In this document: one piece after another, positions 49,698 through 58,582 of the stretch
Position numbering within the stretch: the first letter of the stretch is position 1
Layout: each line of letters starts with the position of its first letter
Source: Terasakiella sp033100395
GTDB lineage: Bacteria; Pseudomonadota; Alphaproteobacteria; Rhodospirillales; Terasakiellaceae
NCBI RefSeq assembly: GCF_033100395.1
Contig: NZ_JAWLVJ010000003.1
Coordinates: forward strand, 124,001-188,000
Length of the DNA stretch: 64,000 nucleotides
Direction: 5' to 3'
Made by a program: the position numbers and the translations under genes
Notes under the pieces: model-generated
What the model was told of the DNA's origin: nothing
Databases searched by the model: none
Seen by the model: the letters and a program-made list of their open reading frames with translations, nothing else

Positions 49698-51824
49698 CTA
49701 TGCGTCCTTTGTTTGTGTTTTTTTGCTGTAGATGAAGACGGCGACAAAGGCGACGCTCCCTACGACTTGGAAGATAAGGTTGCCATGCGGCCACATCAAG
49801 AGCCAGCTCACTCCTAAAAGCCCAACACGCAGAACAATATTCAGCGGACCTTCGAGATATCCTTCCATAAAGCCAATCAGGGCATAGATACCAAGGATGG
49901 AGGTGACAAACAGGATGGCGACCTCTTCAAACGTCCCGCCGATTAGTGGCGTGTAGGCAAACAGCAACGGCACGATATAAAGCCCTTTGGCCACTTTCCA
50001 GGCAGTCAGGCCTGTTTTCATCGGTGGGGTCTTGGCAATGGCTGCGGCAGCAAAGGCAGTCAAACAGACAGGTGGCGTGACGTTACTATCCTGGGATAGC
50101 CAGAAGATGATCATATGGGCAGAGATCAAAGCAGCCGTCAGCAGTTCCGGGCTCAAAGCCTGTTCCAGCAACGTCTGTTTGAAATCACTCGGCACGAGTG
50201 TCAAAAGCGCATAGGCGTCACTTGCCAGCATGGGGCCGTTTAACATGTCCAGCTTATCAGGTGCTGCCAGCATAAAGATGGCCTTGGCTTCTTCGGGCAG
50301 TGTACCGTTCATCAGCGCATTGATCATGTGACCGTCTGCAATCAGGTTGTAAAGCGCAGGCGCTGATAGGGTTGCAAGTACGATGTAGGACGCGGTGACA
50401 GGCAGTCCCATCCCAAGTACAAGAGAGGCAATGGCGACCAGCAAGAGCGTGATCAGCAAGCTTCCGCCCGCCCAGTTGGTAATCATCAGCGAGAATGTGT
50501 TACCCACACCCGTTGTGCCGACCACATTGACCACAAGACCGATCGCGACAAGGAGAATGGCGGTGGATGTCATATTCCAGGCCCCTTGTGAGAGAGCTTC
50601 CAGCACTTCCTTGATTTTCATCGGGGTTTTAGAGAACCAGGATGCACCGATCACCGACAGGATCGCAAGACCAGCCGCATAAGTCGGGGTAAAACCATAG
50701 ATCAGCAAGGCGACCAAGATGGCGATGGGCAACAGGGAATGCCAGCCACTTTTAAGGACGTCAATGAAAGGCGGTGTTTCCATCTCCACATCCTGTGTGT
50801 GGGACCGTTTGGCTTCGATACGCACAAAGAACCCGACAGACAGGAAATAGAGCAATGCGGGGATGGCCGCATAGGCGATGATTTCAAGGTAAGAGACTTG
50901 GGTATAGGTCGCCATAATAAAGGCCCCTGCCCCCATAACTGGTGGCATTAGTTGCCCGCCTGTGGAAGCTGCAGCTTCGACACCTGCGGCAAATCGTGCC
51001 GGGAAACCAGCTTTGCGCATTAAGGGAATAGTGATGACGCCTGTGGATACGGTATTGGCAACGGCAGAGCCGGAAACCGACCCCATCAGGCCGGAACCCA
51101 AGACGGCAACCAGACCCGGACCACCGATCATACGACCTGCGGCGCAGCGTGCCAGATCAATGATGAAGTCCCCTGCCCCGGATTTAACCAGAAAGGCACC
51201 GAACATGATGAACATGAACACATAGGACCAGGAAATTCGTGCGATGGGGCCGAACATACCTTCGCCACCATAAAAGCTTCTGAACAGCAGGGTTTCAAGG
51301 CTCAGACCCGGAAAATGGAACACACCGGACAGATATTTACCCCACCAGAAAACGTAAGTGAGCGCAATCAGGATCAAGGTTGGGATAAACCAGCCAGCTG
51401 TGCGACGCACCAGTTCAAGGGCAATGGCGATGGCAAGGATGGAAACAATCCAGTCGCCTGTTTCAAATTTTACACCGCGATCATATAGGGCAGATTCATT
51501 TAAAATCAGATAGATGGTGCAGCCAATGGCGGCGAGACCAATGAGAATATCAATAATCAAGAAAGGTTTTGTAAGCGGGCTGTCAGCGCTGGTGCGGTGA
51601 AGCGGATAGATCAATGCACACAGGAAGGCAAATCCGCCAAAGTGCATGGCTGCAACCCAAAGACCGGGCAGTGTCCCGATGGTATTAAAATAAATATGCG
51701 ATCCCGCAAGCACGATGCCGATGATGAAAATTAAACGACCAACGGGGCTTTGATCCATATGACGAACGCCATGGTCTTCCTGAAATTCGCTTAAATCGGG
51801 CGCCGTATCTGTTTGGCTGCTCAT
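49698..51824 (-). CDS. TRAP transporter permease, fused 4TM/12TM (TAXI type)
   Basis: A 708-residue inner-membrane protein in which the small DctQ-like and large DctM-like TRAP subunits are fused, the normal form for TAXI systems. About sixteen or more hydrophobic segments are spread over the length. Conserved loops include GPIARISWSYVFMFIMFGAF, GGPGLVAVLGSGLMGSVSGS, TGVITIPLMRKAGFPARFAA, ASTGGQLMPPVMGAGAFIMA and ASLVLGMGLPVTASYIV. Uptake is driven by ion gradients, the ligand being delivered by the TAXI protein encoded upstream. A strong stem-loop separates the two genes, so permease mRNA is likely less abundant. Confidence 0.94.
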   Translation of the reverse strand: MSSQTDTAPDLSEFQEDHGVRHMDQSPVGRLIFIIGIVLAGSHIYFNTIGTLPGLWVAAMHFGGFAFLCALIYPLHRTSADSPLTKPFLIIDILIGLAAIGCTIYLILNESALYDRGVKFETGDWIVSILAIAIALELVRRTAGWFIPTLILIALTYVFWWGKYLSGVFHFPGLSLETLLFRSFYGGEGMFGPIARISWSYVFMFIMFGAFLVKSGAGDFIIDLARCAAGRMIGGPGLVAVLGSGLMGSVSGSAVANTVSTGVITIPLMRKAGFPARFAAGVEAAASTGGQLMPPVMGAGAFIMATYTQVSYLEIIAYAAIPALLYFLSVGFFVRIEAKRSHTQDVEMETPPFIDVLKSGWHSLLPIAILVALLIYGFTPTYAAGLAILSVIGASWFSKTPMKIKEVLEALSQGAWNMTSTAILLVAIGLVVNVVGTTGVGNTFSLMITNWAGGSLLITLLLVAIASLVLGMGLPVTASYIVLATLSAPALYNLIADGHMINALMNGTLPEEAKAIFMLAAPDKLDMLNGPMLASDAYALLTLVPSDFKQTLLEQALSPELLTAALISAHMIIFWLSQDSNVTPPVCLTAFAAAAIAKTPPMKTGLTAWKVAKGLYIVPLLFAYTPLIGGTFEEVAILFVTSILGIYALIGFMEGYLEGPLNIVLRVGLLGVSWLLMWPHGNLIFQVVGSVAFVAVFIYSKKTQTKDA

Positions 51825-51846
51825 GGGAAGTCTCCGAAAATTTCTT

Positions 51847-51913
51847 AAAAAAAAGGTGGGTAACCAGGATCAGGTGTTATCGAGGGCCTGATCCACGGGG
51901 AAGTTACCCACCT
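51847..51913 (-). terminator. Nested stem-loop with T tract between TAXI binding-protein and permease genes
   Basis: On the minus-strand RNA an outer 11-bp perfect stem AGGTGGGTAAC/GTTACCCACCT encloses an 8-bp perfect stem GGATCAGG/CCTGATCC, and eight T follow. Structurally it is an intrinsic terminator. Its place inside an operon suggests partial termination or mRNA stabilisation of the upstream binding-protein message. Confidence 0.85.
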
Positions 51914-51939
51914 AGGTGTCCTACTAGGGAAGCGTTTGA

Positions 51940-52962
51940 TTACTTGGCAATCAAACGTGCAGGAATTTCAATGCCTTGCTCACGATAGAAACGGGCAGAA
52001 CCTGGGTGCAGCGGCACAGGCAGGCCAGCAATTGCTTTGTTCAGCGCCATTGCTTTGGTTGCTTTGTGAATACCGTTCAGGAAAGGCAGGTTTTCGTAGA
52101 TTGTTTTGGTGATCTTGTAAACTGCATCTTCGTCTACATCAGCGCGTACCGCCAGGAAGTTTGGCTGTGCGATTGTGTTGATGGCTTTATCTTGACCCGG
52201 GTATGTACCTGCCGGGATCACGTAACGTGTCCAAAGCGACAGATCACCATTTGCTTTTTTCATTTGATCATCAGTGAAATCAAGGATGGTCAGGTCTTTA
52301 CCCAGTGCAGCAAATGCACGTGTGATCGCACCAACAGGTGGGCCAGCCGGTACGTTGAAGCCAGAGATTGTACCGTTCTGGATGGCATCGGCAGATGGAC
52401 CATAACCAAGGTATGCCACATCAAATGTGCTGTCTGTATTTACACCCAGACCGGACAGGATGTGACGGCCAGAACCTTCAGTACCGGAGTTTTTCTTACC
52501 GATAGAGAATTTCTTGCCTTTGGCGTTCATCAGGTCATCCACAGTACCGGATTTCACCAGATCAGACTTCAGACCGAAATGTTCAACGTTCTGCCACAGC
52601 ATGGATACGGCGCGCAGGTGTTTTTGTGGGCCGGACTCTTTTACCTTACCCGTACCGTTCCAGGCCCAGGCGCCATAGAGGCCTTGGAGAATGGCAAATT
52701 GCGCTTCATTTTCACGAAGAAGTTTGACGTTTTCACCAGAGCCGGCAGAGCTGATGGCAGAAAGTGAGATCTTCTGTTTTGGTTCCAGCTTTACTTTGGT
52801 CAGTGTGGCAAGGGCAACACCCACTGGATAGTATGTGCCACCTGTTGTGGCCGTTGCAAGGATGTAGCTTTTCTTGTCAGCAGCTTCAGCAACGCTTGTA
52901 CCAAGGGCGGCAACCACAGCTGCGGCAGCTGTCAGACCTTTTAAAAACTTAAAGGATTTCAT
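51940..52962 (-). CDS. TAXI-family TRAP transporter solute-binding protein
   Basis: Periplasmic substrate receptor of the TRAP system, 340 residues. A signal peptide is clear (MKSFKFLKGLTAAAAVVAAL, cut after VAEA near 27). TAXI hallmarks: YILATATTGGTYYPVGVALATL, EAQFAILQGLYGAW, GKKNSGTEGSGRHIL, AYLGYGPSADAIQNGTISGF and LHPGSARFYREQGIEIP. Known TAXI ligands include glutamate and other carboxylates; this ligand is unknown. The gene is preceded by a sigma-54 promoter and two DctD-like sites, placing it under the adjacent DctB-DctD system. Confidence 0.94.
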   Translation of the reverse strand: MKSFKFLKGLTAAAAVVAALGTSVAEAADKKSYILATATTGGTYYPVGVALATLTKVKLEPKQKISLSAISSAGSGENVKLLRENEAQFAILQGLYGAWAWNGTGKVKESGPQKHLRAVSMLWQNVEHFGLKSDLVKSGTVDDLMNAKGKKFSIGKKNSGTEGSGRHILSGLGVNTDSTFDVAYLGYGPSADAIQNGTISGFNVPAGPPVGAITRAFAALGKDLTILDFTDDQMKKANGDLSLWTRYVIPAGTYPGQDKAINTIAQPNFLAVRADVDEDAVYKITKTIYENLPFLNGIHKATKAMALNKAIAGLPVPLHPGSARFYREQGIEIPARLIAK

Positions 52963-53016
52963 GTGTCATATCTCCCAGACAATGACGATTAAAAACATCT
53001 TATGGGGCTGATATTC

Positions 53017-53031
53017 GCAAGCGCCGTGCCA
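53017..53031 (-). promoter_or_regulatory. Sigma-54 (-24/-12) promoter of the TAXI-TRAP operon
   Basis: Read on the minus strand: TGGCAC-GGCGC-TTGC, which matches the sigma-54 consensus TGGCAC-N5-TTGC at every fixed base. The expected transcript start is near 53005, about 43 nt before the TAXI ATG. The dctD gene, whose product is a sigma-54 activator with an intact GAFTGA loop, ends 146 bp upstream. Confidence 0.88.
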
Positions 53032-53118
53032 ATGATGCGCCGCATGATGAAATTAATTTAAGATATTGATTTTAATATATTTTATGGCTGGTATCGATTT
53101 TGTGCGATGCGCAGATGA

Positions 53119-53162
53119 GCAAAATCTTGCCTATGGTTTTTCTGATATCGGCAAGCCCTTGC
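53119..53162. promoter_or_regulatory. Tandem GCAA-N4-TTGC palindromes, probable DctD enhancer
   Basis: Two dyads, GCAA-AATC-TTGC (53119-53130) and GCAA-GCCC-TTGC (53151-53162), have identical half-sites and centres exactly 32 bp apart, about three helical turns, so they lie on the same DNA face. They sit about 115-150 bp upstream of the predicted sigma-54 transcript start, the usual enhancer distance. A third short dyad TGCG-ATG-CGCA lies at 53103-53113. Binding by DctD is inference from position and pairing. Confidence 0.72.
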
Positions 53163-53176
53163 TTAAAAAGGATTTT

Positions 53177-54535
53177 TTAAAGGAAATCTTCTCGCTTTAT
53201 CCCTAGGTCCTGCATTTTCTGATTCAGGGTACGACGCGGCAGGTCCAGGTCTTCCAGAACGTCCTTGATATTGCCGTTATATTTACGCAAGGCACTTTCA
53301 ATGATCTGTTTTTCAAAGGCTTTCATGCGATCTGCCAGACTGTGATTGCCCTCCCCGGTCTGGGGTTGGCGCAGGATGCTTGCAATGCGTTGGGTCGGGC
53401 TGGCAGAGGATAAGACATAGCGTTCTGCAGCGTTCTTAAGTTCGCGCACATTGCCTGGCCATTTATGAGTCAAAAGCGCATCACTGACATCAACACTTAA
53501 TGGTTCGACATCGCGGTTATAGGTTTTGGCCGCAGCCTGCATGAAATATTCAAACAGCAAGACGATATCACCGCCGCGCTCACGCAAAGGTGGTACACGG
53601 ATTTCAGCAACATTCAGGCGATAATATAGATCATCGCGGAACTCACCTTTTTCACAGGCAGTCATTAAATCCATATTGCTGGCACTGATCAGGCGGATAT
53701 CGACGGGTACCGGGTCATTGGCCCCCAGTCGTTCGATCTTTCTTTCCTGCAGGGCACGCAGAACTTTGACTTGTAAATTCAAAGGCATAGATGAGATTTC
53801 ATCCAGAAACAGCGTGCCGGAACTGGCATGTTGCATCTTACCAACACGTGCGCCCTGCGCGCCTGTAAAGGCCCCTGCCTCATGGCCAAACAGTTCGCTT
53901 TCAAAGATATTTTCCGGCACAGCGCCACAGTTAATCGCAACGAAGTGATTATCTTTTCGCGTGCTGAAATCATGCAGGGCTTGCGCGACAACTTCTTTGC
54001 CCGCGCCTGTTTCCCCCTGAATGAGGATGCTGGCGTCCGTGCCTGCCAAATCCATGATATCGCGGCGCAACTGCTGGATGGCGTCAGAATTGCCGATGAT
54101 GCGACTGGCCAGGTCTTGCGGGTTATTCAGCTTTTGTTTCAGCGCGCGGTTTTCAATGATCAGTTTGCGTTTTTCACTGGCGCGCTTGATGGTATCGACC
54201 AGCGCTTCGGGCTGAAACGGTTTTTCGATAAAGTCATAGGCCCCTTTCTGGATGGCTTCGACGGCCATGGTGACATCGCCGTGTCCGGTAATCAGTACGA
54301 CCGGGATATCTTTATCGATGGCGAGGGCAGCATCCATCAGTTCCAGACCGGACATGCGCGGCATACGCACATCAGTGACGATGACGCCTGCAAAATCAGG
54401 CGTGATAACGTTCAGCGCAGGTTTGGCTTCGGAAAATTCCATGACATCAAAGTCGGACAGTTTCAGCCACTGGCTTGCCGCCATACGCAGGGTTTCTTCA
54501 TCGTCGATCAGTATGATGGGGCCAAGGCTGGTCAC
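53177..54535 (-). CDS. dctD: C4-dicarboxylate-type sigma-54 response regulator DctD
   Basis: Activates sigma-54 promoters when phosphorylated by DctB. The 452 residues contain a receiver (Asp55 in VTDVRMPRMSG), an AAA+ core with GETGAGKE, the canonical sigma-54 contact loop GAFTGA in HEAGAFTGAQGAR and LFLDEISSMP, and a Fis-type DNA-binding end (GNIKDVLEDLDLPRRTLNQK). It overlaps dctB by 4 bp. Its likely target is the TAXI-TRAP operon next door, based on the sigma-54 promoter and paired dyads in between. Confidence 0.94.
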   Translation of the reverse strand: MTSLGPIILIDDEETLRMAASQWLKLSDFDVMEFSEAKPALNVITPDFAGVIVTDVRMPRMSGLELMDAALAIDKDIPVVLITGHGDVTMAVEAIQKGAYDFIEKPFQPEALVDTIKRASEKRKLIIENRALKQKLNNPQDLASRIIGNSDAIQQLRRDIMDLAGTDASILIQGETGAGKEVVAQALHDFSTRKDNHFVAINCGAVPENIFESELFGHEAGAFTGAQGARVGKMQHASSGTLFLDEISSMPLNLQVKVLRALQERKIERLGANDPVPVDIRLISASNMDLMTACEKGEFRDDLYYRLNVAEIRVPPLRERGGDIVLLFEYFMQAAAKTYNRDVEPLSVDVSDALLTHKWPGNVRELKNAAERYVLSSASPTQRIASILRQPQTGEGNHSLADRMKAFEKQIIESALRKYNGNIKDVLEDLDLPRRTLNQKMQDLGIKREDFL

Positions 54536-56271
54536 GGTTTTGATCCTTTAGGAAACTGAATGGTAAAGCAGGCACCATGGTCTTTGCGGTTACGCACTTT
54601 TAACTGTCCGCCCAGGTCCGAGATAATGCCATAAGAGATATATAGGCCCAATCCCAGCCCATCCCCAACTTCTTTTGTGGTAAAGAACGGATCAAATATT
54701 TTATTGAGATGTTCTTCATCAATCCCTTCACCATTGTCTGCGATATCAATTTCTGTGGTGGTGTCTGTCTGGGTGATGGTCACGCTAACCTGTTTATTTT
54801 CATGGTCTTTTACTGCATCAGCAGCATTGCGGATCAGGTTGGTAAAGACCTGTTCCAGACGCACCTGATCGGCCAGAATTTCAACCGCTTCAAGGTTGAT
54901 ATCCAGGTCAACTTTTTCTTGATCCAAGGCAGGTTTCAGATACCCGATCACCCGTTCCAGCGTTTCTTTCAAATCAATCTGGCTTAGATTTTCCGGGCTT
55001 TTGCGGGCAAAGGTTTTAAGCTGTGATGTGATGGCAGCCATGCGTTCAGTCAGTTGACTCACCATGGTCAGGTTCTTGTCCACCTCATCGTGGGCAGCAC
55101 GTTCCAAGAATTTCTGTGCGCTGGCACTAAAGGTGCGGATGGCGGCGATGGGCTGATTGAGTTCATGGGCAATGGCGGCGGACATGCGGCCCAGGGCGGC
55201 CAGTTTTTCTGCCTGAATAAGTTCACTTTGGGCTTCGCGCAGGTTCTTTTCCGTTTCGCGGCGCACATGGATTTCGGCTTCCAGTTGTTCGTTTGCTTCA
55301 CGAATGCGTTGGGCATCCTTTGCTTCGCGCCGTGATCTTATTTTTTGGCGGCGTTCGCGCAAGAAAAGAAGGATAAAGGCGACTACAACCCAGGAGGCTG
55401 CGGCCAGCAAGGTGTCCTGATGGACGGTTTGTTGCATCGGTTTCAGGTCAGACAGATAATGCAAGCGCCAGCTCAGGTCTGGCAGCTGGATGGATTGTTC
55501 CAGAAAGGCGGTTTGCTTAAATTCCACCTGTGTGCCCAGTTCCGTTGCCTTACGTTTCATCGGCGCAACATTTAAAGGCTGGTCCAGATATTGGATGGTT
55601 TGCAGGCGCTTTCGGGTATTGGGTGACAGTTCGCGCATGGTGCGATAACGCCAGTCCGGGATACTGGACAGAATAAAGACGCCGAATGCATCACTGACCG
55701 CGACATTTTCGCCCAATTCAGTCCAGGTTTTTTCCAGCTTGGAAAGATCAACCTTGGCAACCACAACGCCCAGCAAAGTACCTTCGCGAAAGACAGGATA
55801 GGAAATGTAATAGCCGGGAAAACGGGTCTGTACACCGACGGCATAATAATTCCCGTTCTGCCCTTTCAAAGCGTCCTGAAAATAGGGGCGATAGCTGTAA
55901 TTATGCCCGACAAAGCTTTGATCAGAGCGCCAGTTGCTGGACGCCAGTGCCGTGCCATCACCAGAAAGCACATAAAGCGCAGAAGCTTTTGAATTATTGG
56001 CGTAATCTTCCAGATGCTGGTTCACCACAAAGGGATCCCCCTTGCCTTCGATCAAGGCTTTGACCCGCTGATCACGCGCAAGGATATAGGGCATGCTGCG
56101 ATATGTATCCAGTTCTTTACGCAAGGTGGTGGCATAAAGTTCCGCGCGAGAATGACCGCTGAAACGCAGGTCGTTTAAGGCATTGGTTTCGGAATAGATG
56201 GTGATCCGCCAGACAAGGAAAATGCCGACAAACACAAAGATCGCAATCAATAACGATCGGTTAAGTCGCAT
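54532..56271 (-). CDS. dctB: C4-dicarboxylate-type sensor histidine kinase DctB
   Basis: Membrane kinase for DctD. The 579 residues have a transmembrane helix at about 7-26, a periplasmic double-PAS (dCACHE) sensor (about 40-285) and a second helix (about 287-306). A coiled stretch comes before HisKA, with His369 in AAIAHELNQPIAAIRT, and HATPase_c carries DIADNGEGID and GLGLGLYIS. The periplasmic block ASSNWRSDQSFVGHNYSYRP and YYISYPVFREG matches dicarboxylate sensors. Its start overlaps the hydrolase gene by 11 bp, so it belongs to the liv-hydrolase-dct run. Confidence 0.93.
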   Translation of the reverse strand: MRLNRSLLIAIFVFVGIFLVWRITIYSETNALNDLRFSGHSRAELYATTLRKELDTYRSMPYILARDQRVKALIEGKGDPFVVNQHLEDYANNSKASALYVLSGDGTALASSNWRSDQSFVGHNYSYRPYFQDALKGQNGNYYAVGVQTRFPGYYISYPVFREGTLLGVVVAKVDLSKLEKTWTELGENVAVSDAFGVFILSSIPDWRYRTMRELSPNTRKRLQTIQYLDQPLNVAPMKRKATELGTQVEFKQTAFLEQSIQLPDLSWRLHYLSDLKPMQQTVHQDTLLAAASWVVVAFILLFLRERRQKIRSRREAKDAQRIREANEQLEAEIHVRRETEKNLREAQSELIQAEKLAALGRMSAAIAHELNQPIAAIRTFSASAQKFLERAAHDEVDKNLTMVSQLTERMAAITSQLKTFARKSPENLSQIDLKETLERVIGYLKPALDQEKVDLDINLEAVEILADQVRLEQVFTNLIRNAADAVKDHENKQVSVTITQTDTTTEIDIADNGEGIDEEHLNKIFDPFFTTKEVGDGLGLGLYISYGIISDLGGQLKVRNRKDHGACFTIQFPKGSKP

Positions 56272-57121
56272 GTCTTAACGCCCATTGAAAGACGGGGGAT
56301 GTCGGGTCTGCCAGCGCATCGGCTACATCAAAGTGGGTTGCATTTTCCAGCCGGATCAATTCTGCCGACAGCCCCTGTGCTGTAAAATGTTCCACCCCTT
56401 TTTGCGACTGCATTTCAAAGCCGTCGCCTTCCCAATCGCCATAAACACACAGGACCGGGCAATTGACAAAACAGGTCTTGCCAAAGGGGCTGAGGTTATG
56501 GGCCATTTCATGAGACAGGCCGACGTTGCCGTTAATCGTCGTGTGTACCAAGGGCGTCAGGCTGAACAGCCCGCTCAGGCAGACCGCGCTTTTAATCACC
56601 GTATTATGAACATGATGGTCCCCGCGACTGTCCCAATCCGTCGTCAGAAGGCTCCCGACCAGATGACCGCCCGCAGAATGGCCGCTGACATGGATGTCGT
56701 GCGGGTCGATGCCCACACTTTCGCCTTCTTCCCAGGCCCAGGCGACGACTTCGCGCACCTGTTCAACAATATGGTTTAAATCCACATTGGGGCAGAGATC
56801 GTAATTGATGATCAGGGCCGCAACGCCATTTTCCACAAAAGGTTTGGCGATAAAGCTGAAATCGGATTTATCCATAGCCTGCCAATATCCACCATGGATA
56901 AAGATATGCAGCGGCACCAAACGATCACTGGTTCCCAATGGCATAAACAGGTCCATGGTACTAAGCGGGGTCTGACCATAACGTAGATCATATTGGGCAT
57001 TTGCAGTCGCACGAAAGGCGGCGGAGCGATCATGCCAGTGTTGGAAGATCTCCAGCCAGTTTGGCACGCGTTCACGCACGTTATAATGTTTTTCCTGAAT
57101 TTGATCGATCTGCATATGCAT
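56261..57121 (-). CDS. Alpha/beta hydrolase, kynurenine-formamidase/esterase-like
   Basis: A 286-residue serine hydrolase. The oxyanion block is HIFIHGGYWQAMDKSDFSF (HGGYW is characteristic of arylformamidase and related carboxylesterases), the nucleophile elbow is VSGHSAGGHLVGSL, and the acid and His lie in VYGDWEGDGF and NATHFDVADAL. Relatives hydrolyse N-formylkynurenine or small amide and ester bonds; the substrate is uncertain. It is placed between livF (7 bp) and dctB (11-bp overlap), so it probably processes the compound handled by the transporters. Confidence 0.82.
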   Translation of the reverse strand: MHMQIDQIQEKHYNVRERVPNWLEIFQHWHDRSAAFRATANAQYDLRYGQTPLSTMDLFMPLGTSDRLVPLHIFIHGGYWQAMDKSDFSFIAKPFVENGVAALIINYDLCPNVDLNHIVEQVREVVAWAWEEGESVGIDPHDIHVSGHSAGGHLVGSLLTTDWDSRGDHHVHNTVIKSAVCLSGLFSLTPLVHTTINGNVGLSHEMAHNLSPFGKTCFVNCPVLCVYGDWEGDGFEMQSQKGVEHFTAQGLSAELIRLENATHFDVADALADPTSPVFQWALRHAT

Positions 57122-57128
57122 TCGAAAT

Positions 57129-57839
57129 TCAAACCCCTAAATAACGGTGTTGCATCTCTTTGTTATCTAACAACTCTTTTGAGGTGCCCGTCCAGACAAT
57201 TTTACCTTTTTCCATTACATTATGCCGATCTGCAATACGTGCCATGGCTTCCGGGTGCTTATCAATCACCAAAATGGCCTGGCCGGATTTCTTGAGATTA
57301 TGTTCCAGCACATGCCAGATCTCATCTCGGATAAGTGGGGCCAGCCCTTCGGTTGCCTCATCCAAAATCATGAAGGACGGATTGGTCATCAAGGCCCGTG
57401 CAATCGCGAGCATCTGCTGCTCCCCACCTGATAATGTACGGGCATATTGCTTGTACCGTTCCCCCAGACGCGGGAAGAGATCAACGACGCGTTCCACCGT
57501 CCAGGGTGTTTCGGTTTCTGCATGATTGGCCGCTGTGGCAATCAAATTTTCATAGACCGTCAGGTTCGGGAAGGTCTGGCGACCTTCAGGCACATAACCA
57601 ATACCTGCCTGTGAGATTTTATAAGGTGCAAGCTTTGAAATCTCCTGTCCGTTAAATAGAATGGACCCGTTACTGGCTGGTGTCAGCCCCATCATGGCGC
57701 GCGTGGTCGTGGTTTTACCCATGCCGTTGCGCCCCATCAGCGTGACAACTTCACCCGCGTCGATTTGCAGGTCTACACCGAATAAAACCTGGGACGGGCC
57801 ATAGCAGGCTTCAACCCCTTTTAATTCCAGCAACGCCAT
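57129..57839 (-). CDS. livF: Branched-chain-amino-acid-type ABC transporter ATP-binding protein LivF
   Basis: One of the two ATPases of a HAAT-type ABC importer, 236 residues. Walker A is GRNGMGKTT, the Q loop follows, the signature is LSGGEQQML and Walker B is FMILDEATEGLAP. GYVPEGRQTFPNLTVYENL is typical of LivF. Its ATG overlaps the stop of livG by one base. The ligand is not certain: these systems also carry amides, urea and aromatic compounds. Confidence 0.94.
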   Translation of the reverse strand: MALLELKGVEACYGPSQVLFGVDLQIDAGEVVTLMGRNGMGKTTTTRAMMGLTPASNGSILFNGQEISKLAPYKISQAGIGYVPEGRQTFPNLTVYENLIATAANHAETETPWTVERVVDLFPRLGERYKQYARTLSGGEQQMLAIARALMTNPSFMILDEATEGLAPLIRDEIWHVLEHNLKKSGQAILVIDKHPEAMARIADRHNVMEKGKIVWTGTSKELLDNKEMQHRYLGV

Positions 57840-58582
57840 CAGCCGTCCCCCAGGTAAGCGGTGCGCACATCTTCATTGGCGCGGATTTCATCGGGTGTTC
57901 CGGTCACGATGCAATGTCCGCGTACAAGGACGGAGACTTTATCAGCCAGTGCGAAGACAACGTCCATATCATGTTCCACCATCAAAATCGTGATCTTGCC
58001 TTTAAGCGGGCGTAGAACTTCCATCATGGCCTGACTTTCCGTCTTGCCCATCCCAGCCATGGGTTCGTCCAGCAGCAACATCTTGGGTTTGGTCGCCAAT
58101 GTCATGGCCAGTTCGATCTGGCGCTGCTGCCCGTGGGCGAGATCGGTCACGGGCGTGTGGGCGATATGGTCGAGGCCGACTTGTTTTAAGACCTCCATCG
58201 CCGGATCGATCAGGCTGGCGTCCGTGCGGGCTTTTTTCCAGAAACGGAAGCTGTGCCCGTCTGTTGCCTGAATAGCGATAGCGACGTTATCAAGGGCCGT
58301 AAATTCCGGGAAGAGGCTGGTAATTTGGTAGGACCGTTGCAGGCCGAACTGTGCCCGTTTATGGATTGGCCAGTTGGTGATGTTTTCTTCGTTAAAGATG
58401 ATGGTGCCGCTGTCTGGCATCATCTCCCCGCTTAACTGATTAATCGCCGTTGTCTTGCCTGCACCATTGGGGCCGATCAGCCCATGAATGGTGCCTTCTT
58501 CCACAGACAGGTTTAATTGATCGGTAGCATGAAGGGCGCCGAAAGATTTGTTTAAACCAATGACGGAAAGGATATTAGCCAT
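57839..58582 (-). CDS. livG: Branched-chain-amino-acid-type ABC transporter ATP-binding protein LivG
   Basis: Second ATPase of the HAAT importer, 247 residues from ATG 58582 (MANILSVIGLNKSFGALHAT). The frame extends to 58660, but that part lies inside livM and is not family-like. Walker A is GPNGAGKTT, Walker B MLLLDEPMAGMG and the H loop VEHDMD. The signature reads LAHGQQRQIE: the usual LSxGQ Ser is replaced by His after Ala, a variation seen in LivG-type proteins. It overlaps livM by 8 bp and livF by 1 bp. Confidence 0.94.
   Translation of the reverse strand: MANILSVIGLNKSFGALHATDQLNLSVEEGTIHGLIGPNGAGKTTAINQLSGEMMPDSGTIIFNEENITNWPIHKRAQFGLQRSYQITSLFPEFTALDNVAIAIQATDGHSFRFWKKARTDASLIDPAMEVLKQVGLDHIAHTPVTDLAHGQQRQIELAMTLATKPKMLLLDEPMAGMGKTESQAMMEVLRPLKGKITILMVEHDMDVVFALADKVSVLVRGHCIVTGTPDEIRANEDVRTAYLGDG

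Noticed and set aside
49696..49794. Upstream extension of the SDR gene
   Set aside because: It lies within the permease gene; the internal ATG gives the family-like N terminus.
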